DNA of 64,000 nucleotides from NCBI GenBank assembly GCA_032718475.1, contig JAUCBJ010004487.1:28458-92457 (forward strand). Direction: 5' to 3'. Origin of the DNA: Nemertoderma westbladi (Eukaryota > Xenacoelomorpha > Nemertodermatida > Nemertodermatidae). Below are positions 38,770-49,133 of this stretch, in pieces (position 1 is the stretch's first letter; each line of letters starts with the position of its first letter). A model generated the notes under the pieces. It was given only the letters and a program-made list of their open reading frames with translations. It did no database searches and was not told the DNA's origin. The translations under genes were made by a program, and so were the position numbers.

Positions 38770-40766
38770 CTATAAAATGATTAGTCTCCTTAAAACTCTG
38801 GTTTGGGATAAATTGCACTTTCATTGGCAGTCTTTTAATACATATTTAACATTTGTTTTATTCCATCTGGGGCGAGCCATAGTGATATTACTTTCATGTA
38901 AGACAGACCCTGTAACATAATCAATGGATAGACTGTAGTACCGAATTAGATCCAATCAGCTATTAAACCGTAGCATGGTAGAAAGCTACGTAACCTACAG
39001 TATATTTAAAGTTTAACCCCATGCTCACAGCACCATAGATGTTGAAAGTCACTGTAAAGCATGGAGTCATTTCCTAGCTCCATTTCCGGCACTCAGTAGG
39101 ATGTTGAAATCGGTAGATGGCATGGTTTCACTGCGGATAATAGAAGGTGTATATGTGCTGATACACAGACAAAAAGTCACGTCATTTGATCTTGTAGACT
39201 TATTATTCCCAGACGCAGGGCATTAATATTCTCTAATATGACTGAATTTATGCAAATGAATTAATTTAACAATGTAATAACATTTATTTTCGATTCATTG
39301 GAGATTTTGTATGTAAGTGAACTGGCTTTTGTGGAAATTTATATATTTTAGAGATTTGTGATTTCCTTTTGTTTGAAGGTATTGTTGTTATTTTGTTCTG
39401 TCAATCGTATTTTGACCTTGATTATGTAAGGGATTGATTATGTATAAGGGATTGATTATGTAAGGGATTGATTATATATAAGGGATTGATTATGTAAGGG
39501 ATTGATTATGTAAGGGATTGATTATGTGAGGGATTAATTATGTAAGGGATTGATTATGTAAGGGATTGATTATGTAAGGGATTGATCATGTAAGGCATTG
39601 ATTATGTGAGGGATTGATTATATATAAGGGATTGATTATGTAAGGGATTGATTATGTAAGGGATTGATTATGTAAGGGATTAATTATGTAAGGGATTGAT
39701 TATGTAAGGGATTGATTATGTAAGGGATTGATTATGTAAGGCATTGATTATGTAAGGGATTAATTATGTAAGGGATTGATTATGTAAGGGATTGATTATG
39801 TAAGGGATTGATTATGTAAGGCATTGATTATGTGAGGGATTGATTATATATAAGGGATTGATTATGTAAGGGATTGATTATGTAAGGGATTAATTAAGTA
39901 AGGGATTGATTATGTAAGGGTTTGATTATGTAAGGGATTGATTATGTAAGGGATTAATTATGTAAGGGATTGATTATGTAAGGGATTGATTATGTAAGGC
40001 ATTGATTATGTGAGGGATTGATTATATATAAGGGATTGATTATGTAAGGGATTGATTATGTAAGGGATTAATTAAGTGAGGGATTGATTATGTAAGGGAT
40101 TGATTATGTAAGGGATTGATTATGTAAGGGTTTGATTATGTAAGGGATTGATTATGTAAGGGATTGATTATGTAAGGGTTTGATTATGTAAGGGATTGGT
40201 TCTTTGGAATTGTACTGTTCAGTTTTCTTTTGATATTTGTAATGTTTGAACAATATTTGTGTTTATGGTGCCGTTGGTTCTGCAAAGTTTCCTTTACCAA
40301 ATATTTCACTAAAATTAACAATCTAACAAACTAACTAATTGTGTGGGGAGGGCCATGGAACGCTAATAATATAAGTCGGTCTATCTTTGTTTAAATGGAG
40401 CCAACCTTGGTACACATGGGTCTATCAAATATTTTGAAATCCTACACACTATATAGTTCTATACACTTCGATAGTTCATCTGTCAGTGTTAGCTGCTAGG
40501 GGGCGAATGACAGGTCCACTAATTGTAGTTATACAGAAAGGCTCAAATTAATTTACGTATCCCCAGGTATGTGTTAGTTTATTAGGCCTACTTGAGAATA
40601 ATTTGGGTTGTGGCTACTGCTCTAATATAAAGCAGGATGGTGGAAGAGTGTTGGTGCTTTTTCTCAGTTCAGTATTGTACATATTTTTAGTAAATATCAA
40701 TCTCGTTTGAATTTCGTTAACAACTGCCTTTGATATAGAAGAAACAAAAACAAAAATTATTCAAAC
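38770..40766 (-). other. LRRK-A intron 1 (1,997 bp)
   Basis: The frame of the N-terminal exon runs into a stop 8 nt after TG|GTTTGA, and the frame of the giant exon extends upstream of its first Met to TATAG|G. Joining these gives a TGG tryptophan codon and continuous armadillo sequence, so I place the intron here. The same junction exists in LRRK-B (61158-61703, 546 bp). The donor gtttga is not a strong consensus. The extra length in LRRK-A is largely the minisatellite at 39.4-40.2 kb. Confidence 0.7.
39410..40200. repeat. 16-bp minisatellite in LRRK-A intron
   Basis: About 48 tandem copies of a 16-bp unit (tatgtaagggattgat) with variants taatt, ggcattg, gtgag and the expanded form tatatataaggg. 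The variant pair ggcattgattatgtgaggg recurs at 39593, 39820 and 39999, showing multi-unit duplication steps. It is absent from the orthologous-position intron of LRRK-B, so it expanded after the duplication or was lost there. Confidence 0.95.
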
Positions 40767-42229
40767 CAGAATTTTAAGGAGATGTCTTTCCTTATATAAT
40801 CGATGTTAGCTAGACATCCTATTAAAGCGATAGCTTCGGATTGTAACTCAACAATGTCCATATACTCTCTCGCGGCTCTTACAGTATGCACCCAGACGTT
40901 GGTGTGAATTATCAGTTCTTTATAGCTGTTGCAAAATAAACACAAACCTCGCAATGCCCGGAACCCCATCTCCAAGGCCTCTGGGCTTCGGGCATACAAA
41001 GAAATTCCTTTGACAATAGTAAAATAAACCCCTTTGTCCATCACTTGACTTTTAAGGTTGCTGTCTCGCGCCACCAGCTGATATATACAGGCACAGGCCG
41101 TTATGTAGTTGTCTATTGTTTCGTAGTGCAGCATCAGGGCAGAAATAACTGGATCATGAAGAGCGACCTGGTTGTCTTCTATGCCAATGTAATCTTTCAG
41201 ATTGGAGGTCGGTGATAATACGATTTCAACGCACTGACAACCATGAACCTGAGCCATGCTGTCAGCACGACAAGTTAACATGGCAACCCGAATAGCATTA
41301 AGTAATGCCAAAACTGCTGGTTTCGTAGTGATGCTTTTTAGCGACTTTTCGAGGATTATAACCAAAATTTTTAAGAGTAATTGCATAATGTTTCGGTCGT
41401 GTTTGAATTCGGATATATCTTCTATTATTCTTTGATATAGACCACATTTGATAAAATGATCGACATTATCGATACTTGCGTAATATATTATCTGCAAAGC
41501 TGACATCCGCATTTGAATGTCATTGGATACCGACATTGTGTGGATCAACCACTCAGCAGCCTTAATCAATGGTGTTCCATTCACTTTGAAACCGCAAGAG
41601 CATGATATTTGTAAAACAATAGCGTCACAGATGACAGTCATGAGACTAAAATCGTCGGAATTAATTATGCTCTTGAGTAGGATTTTAGTGGCTTCATGAA
41701 CTACGCAAAACTTGTCACCTTCTCGGGCACTGGGCGCGATATTTACTAAAGCCTCGCATGCTGCTTTCACAACGTCCATGTCATTCTGAAAGTTTTTGAG
41801 GCACGAGGTTATATGTTCGCAGCACCTCATCCCAACAAGGATATGGCCTCCACCATCAAGTGGACAGAGTGGCGCGATCAGCAAAAGTGCTTCATTGATG
41901 ATGTCCCTGTTATCACGAAAGGTGTAGAGATTGTAAGCGAGGTTCCTACAGGCGATCGTGGTGTTCTCTGGAGATCCAAGATCCGTAGATGCATTAAGAA
42001 GCATCCGTCGCAACACTCGCAAACCGTGGTATTGGACCTGTTGGTCAAAGCGCATCTGCATTGTGTCGAGAACCTCATTGGCAATCAGATTATCTGCCAT
42101 GGCATCGCGGAATGTGTCATCTTCCATTAGCTCTTCTAGTTTTATCAGTGCCTGGTGCAACATAGTACTATCTTTCTTTTGTGGTAGATCCATGGCCTCT
42201 AAATCCATCTGTACATAATAAATGTTCAA
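40767..42229 (-). CDS. LRRK2: LRRK-A exon 1: N-terminal armadillo region
   Basis: About 488 codons of helical repeat sequence in the LRRK2 ARM style (for example LLNASTDLGSPENTTIACRN, EALVNIAPSAREG, MRMSALQIIYYASI), ending DISLKFW at the splice donor (40767/40766). Translation may start at 42229 or, as I favour, at the Met at 42208 (MDLEAMD), which aligns with the LRRK-B N-terminus. The sequence before 42208 reads tgtacagATG, so an upstream non-coding exon spliced directly to the start is also possible. Amino-acid differences from LRRK-B in this exon are few. In LRRK2 the ARM region mediates Rab binding and membrane recruitment (family knowledge). Confidence 0.88.
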
Positions 42230-43430
42230 TACCTAAAGTCTATGAGCTAATCAAAATAATAACATTATAGTCCACAGAACCAGTTTACAATAATGATGCA
42301 GTCTACATGCTGTGTGTATCAAACCGTTTTCTGTTTCACTAAAACCGATACCAAATAAAATAAAAGATTAGCCGAGGTTAGAGTTTTCAGTTAGAAAGGA
42401 TTCTGTATTTATTTATTTCTTTATAGGGTTGCAGTCATTTGATATTTTCAAATAGACCTCATCTTTCCATTGGTAAGAAACATCCCCAAGCATCAGCTTA
42501 GCAACTGAATTACTTAATGCCTAATTATAATCGTGTAGTTTATAAGAAATAATATGTTTATAGGAGTACAGCTGTGCGACAAACTAAAATAAAATGCATC
42601 AGGTTATTATTAATCAGTAGGCGGCAGTCAGCCCATGTGAAGAAAGCAGGTTTTTAATCTTTTTGTCGAAATCTTATTGAAATTTTATGAAATTGGAATG
42701 AAATTGAATGAAATTTGGAAATTTGTATTTTTTTAATTTATAGCGCTTATTTCTATCTTATAACTGTAAATTTACTAATTCGTTTATTGTTTTGGTTAGA
42801 TTCAGCCTTTTTCAATACTGGGTTCTTAGTGAAAACTTGCTATACTTCACATGTGCCCGGCAGTCAGCTGATCGAACATTGTGTTTCGACACACACATAT
42901 AGTTCCCACACAAGACCCAGAGTGATAGAGTGGAATCACATTGGGAGATGGCGGGTGGGTAATACAATGAAGTGAGAAGTAGAAACAAACAACTGGAAAG
43001 CACCTCTAGGGTACAACTATCTACTAATCGCAATTCCTGGCCCAATATCTGTAGTACCGGTGCCGGACACCAGACCTGTTCGTTCCTTCGAAAGTTGCGT
43101 GGTCTTGGTCTCATTCCCAAAGTCTTGGAAACGGCCAGTTATGTTTCGATAGCTGCTACCCGAGGGTAGGGGTGGGCGCTACTCCATCTATCGCAGAGGT
43201 TAGTTTCTACGCTTCACTCAATTTCATTACCCGTCGTCCATCATTCATTTCCCTCTATCTATCATTTTCCGACTTGTCTTCTTGAGAAAGTCATCTGTGT
43301 GTGAAGAAACCTACTGATCAGATGGCTGCTGTCAACTGGTTACTGATTGCATGTGTATTGTGGGGCGAGCCACGAAGTTGGCGGAGCCTTAGCGAATTGA
43401 CACTGTTAGGGGGTGGGTCAATTTATGCAA
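42230..43430. other. Upstream region of LRRK-A
   Basis: Presumed promoter and 5' flank. Small open frames at 42715-43169 resemble nothing known. GC-richer islands occur at 43000-43200. The homologous flank of LRRK-B is much shorter, so material has been inserted here. Confidence 0.35.
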
Positions 43431-43433
43431 ATA

Positions 43434-43494
43434 GTTGTCGTCGTCGTCGTTGTCGTCGTCGTCGTCGTCGTTGTCGTCGTCGTCGTCGTCGTTA
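43434..43494. repeat. GTC/GTT trinucleotide microsatellite
   Basis: About 20 copies of gtc or gtt triplets. They create an Arg-rich open frame in one reading direction that I do not consider a gene. Confidence 0.95.
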
Positions 43495-44360
43495 CGATTT
43501 TGACATGCTAATAACTTTGTCGGATTTAAAGCTGCCAAGTTGAAAATTTGTAGGTATCAATATGAGCAAAAGTTGAGATTTCTGAGAGACTTTCAGACAC
43601 CATCAGTGCAATGGTCTCCCGCTAGAGGGCCACATGTCTAAACATTAAATGCCCTCCCATTTCTTTGCTTTTAATCCGTTTAAGCTGAAACTTAGCAGAT
43701 ATGTATTAGACCATTAGCTGTGACTTTCAAAGGAGGCGAATCCATCTGCAGTTCTCCAGTCTGCCGCTAGAGGGCCAAAGGTCTGAAAGTGAAATCGTTA
43801 CGATTTTGACATGCTAATAACTTTGTCGGATTTAAAGCTGCCAAGTTGAAAATTTGTTTTGTTGAAAATCAGTTCAACAGTCACCCGCTATAGGACTACT
43901 TTATGCCTGAAAGTGAATAGATTCTCCCGTCTCATTGATTTTAATCAGTTTAAGCTGAATCTTGCCATATATTCTGGACCACATGCTGCGTCTTTGTGGG
44001 GGGGGGGGGGGGGGGGGGGGGGGGAGATTTAATCGGTCTGCCGCTATACGACGAAATTTCTGAAAGTGAGATCCGCCTCTCATTTCGTTATCCGTTATTC
44101 AAGATGAAACTTGGCCGATGTACGTATGTACTATTCATCCATAGGCTGTGTCTTTGTGGGGCTGGAGACCCTAATCCATCTTCAGTTCTCACTATACCGC
44201 TAGAGTCAGAAATGTCTGAATAGAAATGAAAGAGGTAAAAAGTGATTAGGCGAAATCTGCTTAAAATTTGCTAATACAGTAATACTTTCGAATTAGTACT
44301 TAAATTAAATTTAAGTCACGTGCTGCGCGAAGGCCCCACTTCGTGTGTATGTCATGTTTG
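43495..44360. repeat. Dispersed repeat family R1, copy 2, with internal duplication
   Basis: Shares with 29080-29715 the phrases aatccgtttaagctgaaac, cgctagagggcca, tctgaaagtgaaa and the end acgtgctgcgcgaaggcccc (about 44317-44340). A 55-60 bp block (cgttacgattttgacatgct) is present twice, at 43489-43551 and 43796-43857, a period of about 307 bp. A long G tract lies at 43999-44023. Confidence 0.7.
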
Positions 44361-44599
44361 CTTTTTCATTTTAAGGGTTTTTAGTTACCTTCCTTGATTA
44401 ATTAAATAAAACTATACTATATAATTATTAATATTTTTGCTGATTCAATTTACGATTTTAACATCTACATTATAATATTTTGAGGTAAAATATGCTGACA
44501 CTTCACGTACAGTACAATATTAATGGTACCCACACTGCTAACAAATATTAACAATTTTAACCTAAATCCTACAATGAAACACCTGTAACGGGGAATTTT

Positions 44600-44930
44600 A
44601 TTATTATATCAACGGGTAAACTCTGGAAGGTAATTTCTGACTAAAGGATTTCTTAATCAGCGGCACACCATCTTGAATTCAAATATAATAAATCTCAGAT
44701 ATTGAAATGAACTTTAGATCATCAATAATTCCACCGCTCTATAGAGTTGATGTATGTGAGTCATTAAAGTGAGGTACGCCCATACATTATGTCATTACCC
44801 AATGTCCAGCAGTCGCAAATCATAGCGCTGTGACTTTCCATACTTAATTTACGTTTGCTGATTGTTTAAGTGAGTGAGTCATAAACTTCTTATAAGGAAT
44901 TCAAAATTTCCCTTTGAGTGAAATACATGA
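44600..44930. other. 5' flank shared with LRRK-B
   Basis: 44690-44790 and 44860-44920 (aatgaactttagatcatcaa, ggaattcaaaatttcccttt) align with 63620-63715 and 63760-63815. This marks the 5' extent of the segmental duplication visible in the window. No gene. Confidence 0.75.
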
Positions 44931-45277
44931 AGACTCAAACCAAAAGATAATTTATAACACTATAAGATTTTACAATATAACATCACAAGCGGATTAATGT
45001 TTTTTAGTCGGGTAAAAATTACTTTCATTTGGATGAAAAACATTGACCAGATTCAGGCACCTCACGATGCTCATTAAAACTTTATTGTTCTGCTGTGTAT
45101 CACCTCGAATTTCGGCATAAGCTCATCTCATCTGGGCTCCTGATCGTCTTTTTTTCGATCATCCCTGGTCAAATTATTCCTCATGGTTATGGTGGTTCGA
45201 GGTTTTTGCCCATGTTGCGTTGGTGTCATGTTTTAATCCGTTATCTTCCTATCTACCTCTCATTCTGACGCGAAATT

Positions 45278-45610
45278 GTGTCTGTTTGTTGCGGTGGTCA
45301 TGACGCAGAAGAACGTATGAAGCAGAAGCGGTTTGCAGATGACGAAAACAATTCAGGGTCTCTTGTTGAATTCAGTTTACATACGTACGTACAGTATAAT
45401 TCGGGAAAACCCATAAACTATGCCGATTCTATGCCAAAACTCAGCCAAATCGCTGTTACAGAGTTGGGGTTTTCTAACCAAAACAAATCGGAAATGAGCA
45501 GGATACAGAGGCTGTGGGATCTAGCCAAAACAATAAACGATCTCGTAAACACTGATCATGACTTCGGTTTTGGTAGCATTTATATGGAATCCAACCACTT
45601 TGTTCAGTAG
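45278..45610 (+). CDS. Possible small protein (110 codons), unrecognised
   Basis: An open frame of 110 codons beginning MSVCCGGHDAEERMKQKRFA and ending SIYMESNHFVQ. Hydrophilic, no signal peptide, membrane segment or motif. Composition is less AT-biased than its flanks, the only hint of coding. It could be a gene exon, a repeat remnant or chance. Confidence 0.25.
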   Translation: MSVCCGGHDAEERMKQKRFADDENNSGSLVEFSLHTYVQYNSGKPINYADSMPKLSQIAVTELGFSNQNKSEMSRIQRLWDLAKTINDLVNTDHDFGFGSIYMESNHFVQ

Positions 45611-45654
45611 AAGTGGTGCTTCAGCTAGTGTATTAGCTAGTCATAGTCTAGTAT

Positions 45655-45695
45655 CGGTGTCGGTGTCGGTGTCGGTGTCGATGTCGGTGTCTGTT
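45655..45695. repeat. Hexanucleotide microsatellite (tcggtg)
   Basis: About six copies of tcggtg with one variant (tcgatg) and a final tcggtgtctg. Confidence 0.9.
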
Positions 45696-46015
45696 ATTTG
45701 CTATTTCTACGATCTTGTAGTGTGCACCCAAGATCATAATCACCAGTTGTGTCTGTAGTATTCTGTCTCAACATCTGGCAAGAGTACCCACCCGACCGTC
45801 TTATGTGACAATATAACAATCATATGCAGCCAGTGTCGATTTCTTCTGTTATTCAATAAACTCTTAGGATCTCCATCATTTTTCCATGGAATGACGAAAG
45901 TATATAGCTATATTGTATATGTGTTTAACATCCATAGATTGTATAAATTATAAGTAATTAAACAGGACTAAGGATGATCCAACTCTATAGCAAATGGAGC
46001 GGAAAAAATGAATTC

Positions 46016-46086
46016 GCCACCAGCGGGGATCGAACCCGCGTCTCCCGATAAACGTTCAGGTATGCTAACCACTACACCACGGAGGC
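46016..46086 (-). tRNA. tRNA-like sequence, copy 1 (probable pseudogene or SINE-type)
   Basis: Seventy-one nt fold as a tRNA: acceptor GCCTCCG/TGGTGGC with one T-T mismatch and one G-T pair, D arm GTGT/GCAT, anticodon arm CCTGA/TCGGG with a 7-nt loop ACGTTTA, 4-nt variable loop, T arm GCGGG/CCCGC with loop TTCGATC. The A box (tggtgtagtgg) and B box (ggttcgatcc) are intact. Taken literally the anticodon is GTT (Asn), but position 33 is C instead of the near-universal U and the body looks more like Asp/Glu tRNAs, so a functional tRNA is doubtful. Confidence 0.5.
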
Positions 46087-46327
46087 TCCTGCATCTTTCC
46101 GATTGATTTGCTATAGGTGGTAAGCTACCTTACGGTTGCTATTGAATACAGTCCTCCTTACGGATGGATTTAATCTGTATTCTAATACAGTAGCAGTTAT
46201 GACCTGTACTGCAAACGAATGTTATTGTATATGTGTTTAACATCCATAGATTGTATAAATTATAAGTAATTAAACAGGACTAAGGATGATCCAACTCTAT
46301 AGCAAATGGAGCGGAAAAAATGAATTC

Positions 46328-46398
46328 GCCACCAGCGGGGATTGAACCCGCGTCTCCCGATAAACGTTCAGGTATGCTAACCACTACACCACGGAGGC
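46328..46398 (-). tRNA. tRNA-like sequence, copy 2 (probable pseudogene or SINE-type)
   Basis: Identical to copy 1 except one base in the T loop (TTCAATC), exactly 312 bp away. Same C33 and acceptor mismatch. Confidence 0.5.
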
Positions 46399-46699
46399 TC
46401 CTGCATCTTTCCGATTGATTTGCTATAGGTGGTAAGCTACCTTACGGTTGCTATTGAATACAGTCCTCCTTACGGATGGATTTAATCTGTATTCTAATAC
46501 AGTAGCAGTTATGACCTGTACTGCAAACGAATGTTATTGTATATGTGTTTAACATCCATAGATTGTATAAATTATAAGTAATTAAACAGGACTAAGGATG
46601 ATCCAACAAGGAAGCTCCATTTGCTATAGAGTTGGATCATCCTTAGTCCTGTTTAATTACTTATAATTTATATAGCTATATTTATTGTATATTTTTAAC

Positions 46700-49080
46700 A
46701 ATAAAAAGTAAAAATATTTTGCAAACTCAATGTTCTAAAGGTGTAATTAAAAAATTACTAAATTATTCTAGATATTCAATCGTAGTTGCAAAATTTAATC
46801 GAAGCTAATGAACCTAGACATATTAAATATAATACTATAATATAAATTGAATTATATAAATTATTAAATATAATTTAATATAAAAATTATATACACATTA
46901 AATATAGTACAATGAAGAAGACAGACTATTAAATTTATTATATTATTAGATAGATTATTGTATATGTTTCAAAAATATTAAATATCGCATATTCAACTAA
47001 ATTTCAACTTTACTTTAAATTTTAATGCAAAACAGGATTAGTAAGGGCCAAATCAAAACAATAAACCCGTTAGTACCGACAGTCAAACAGAGTCTACACC
47101 AGAACATCTTCGAAAAGTTCCTGCGAGGACGAATTCGCTGTCGCCATAATGGAAGCGACGTTCCCGATCAAGGTGGCGATGAGAATCCGTTGGAGAATGA
47201 ATTGGTGAGATCGGGGGTCGTGTAATGGCGTGAAGCTGGGTGGGAGCCTAGTTTACGGAGGAAGTTCCGGCCGTTCTGGCCGACCAAATGTCTTGAAAGC
47301 CTCAAGGCGGAAGACTAATCAGTTGGTACTGTACTAATAAAAATAATACTAATAATGAGTAATAGTAATAGTAATAGTAAGTAATAAATAATTTAATTTA
47401 ATTTAATGATCATTTCGTGCATAATAGATGTAAATTACACATTAGCACAGCATAAGTAACAAATTTAGAGATAATAATAAAGCACAATACAGAGATTAAT
47501 AATGAAAAACGTACGCACGTGGATGTAATAAACACAAGTAATGTAATACGTATTAATAAACAACATGAATAAATAATTGAAAAAAAAAAAAAAATATTAT
47601 TAGACAACACACTAACTAGAACAAATATAATTCAATATTTCAGTTAGCTCATTTACATTAAAACCAGGTACCTGAAGGATCGAATGTTTACAGTCAATTA
47701 ATTCTCTACACATATTAATATACGAAAAATGGTAATCCTTTACAAACCATCGAATATCGTTACATAATTTAGGAAAAATCTTAGAGATAGGTACTTTACA
47801 TTTATTCGAATTCGAAATATTCTTAATATTATATCCGCTAGTGGATCTACAATCAAACAAGGTAATTGTTCGCGCTTTCAGACCTTTAGCAGTTTAACCT
47901 GCCAAATTTAGATGTCTTCTAGATTATAAATCGACTTTAGCATATGACGAGTATTTGATACACTACATTAGCCGAAGCCAGTCTATGCGCGACCATTCAC
48001 CCGCTGGATATACCCGGGAGACTGGATTCGGAAGCTTTGACCTTATTGCGGTGTAGGCCTACTGTATTATTCGACTGATCGTTAATATATAATTTCTGAC
48101 AAATATTATTCACTTTCGGGAAATATCAACAGTTCCTTTAGGACGTGGCGCTCTAAATATGTAAACAGAGTTTTGACTTACACTAGACACAACGGGATGG
48201 CTATGGATTCACGTATAAAGCACATTCTTTAGGAGATGCTTTGTTATCAGTCACAATCATGCACACTACCGCACAATGCTGCACACCGATCTGCCGACCT
48301 TCACTAATTTTAGTCACATATAAAGAGAACAACAACCGACACATGTAGTGCCTATGAAATAGCATTAGATTCACTCCAAAACCACTTTAATGTAAGTCGC
48401 AATTGCTATATGTAACCAGTCTCTTACCTTCAGTATATCAAGAAGATTGGGGGTTTTATGATTATTTATCGATATTATCCAAATATAATAATATTCCATC
48501 AACTGATATAATTAATAACCGACAGTAAATAGCAGTAAAAATGCGGTGTTTGTAGATGACAATATGTTTTGGTTTGAGTTGACATGCAGTGTGGTTTGAT
48601 TTGATTTGTGGTTTGATAACGGTTATACGTTTCTATGACCAAAGCCTACTAATGTTTGGCTAAAGCCTGAAACACAGAAATTCCAAAGCCGGTCTTCTGG
48701 CTGTGGACAAAATACACATACTGACTGAATTGAAGTTTCTGTATACAATCTCCAGCACAGAGTGAAAACCGCTCTGATTGGTCGACCGAACAAAGAACGA
48801 ACAAAGAACAAAGAAAAAGTTACACGTGGACACAGCTGATAGATGTCGTCATCGGAGTTCCGATGTTTAGAGTATTTGGCTTATTGCAACATAAAATCGC
48901 TAGTTATGTCCGCTAAAGTACACATACAGAAGAAATGGCTTTTTATGTCCACTAAAACACCGGTACAGTAAGGAAACGGCTTTTTATGTCCACTAAAACA
49001 ACTACAGAGTACTTTTTGGGGAAAATAACCAGCTAATTCCGCAAAAGCCTTTACACCGCTCCCAGAAAATGGGATTTAAT
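46700..49080. other. Mostly gene-free stretch with a possible retroelement 3' end
   Basis: Most is AT-rich. 47080-47320 is a GC-richer block ending in gtaatagtaatagtaatag (about 47360-47382), which looks like a LINE 3' end with a short-repeat tail on the plus strand; its 66-codon frame (47025-47225) is not recognised. 48900-49010 has a roughly 46-bp phrase (ggctttttatgtccactaaa) repeated two to three times. No other gene seen. Confidence 0.4.
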
Positions 49081-49133
49081 TCTATAAAATATAAAAAATC
49101 ACAGTTTCTAAAATATAAAAATACTCTAAACAG

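Larger units (their letters stand above)
45903..46680. mobile_element. 312-bp tandem repeat with tRNA-like cores, closed by an inverted arm
   Basis: Two full copies (45913-46224, 46225-46536) and a partial third (46537-46607) repeat at exactly 312 bp and are nearly identical. After a 6-nt spacer the array ends in a 59-bp inverted copy (46614-46672) of the segment 45942-46000, making a hairpin with the third copy and a terminal inverted repeat with the first. The palindrome tatagctata lies at both outer edges (45903-45912 and 46671-46680) and could be a target duplication. Each full unit contains a tRNA-like sequence on the minus strand. This combination fits a foldback element or a pol III-derived repeat array; I know no named family like it. 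Confidence 0.75.

Noticed and set aside
40757-40790. LRRK exon 1 as an independent short ARM-only gene ending at the TAA
   Set aside because: The phase-2 junction TG|GT to AG|G restores a tryptophan codon and continuous armadillo sequence in both paralogues, so a spliced gene is the better model.
43301-43543. Arg-rich plus-strand frame
   Set aside because: Created by the GTC/GTT trinucleotide microsatellite.
46016-46398. Functional tRNA-Asn genes
   Set aside because: C at position 33, an acceptor mismatch and location in a tandem foldback array make pseudogene or SINE-type origin more likely; kept only as tRNA-like features.
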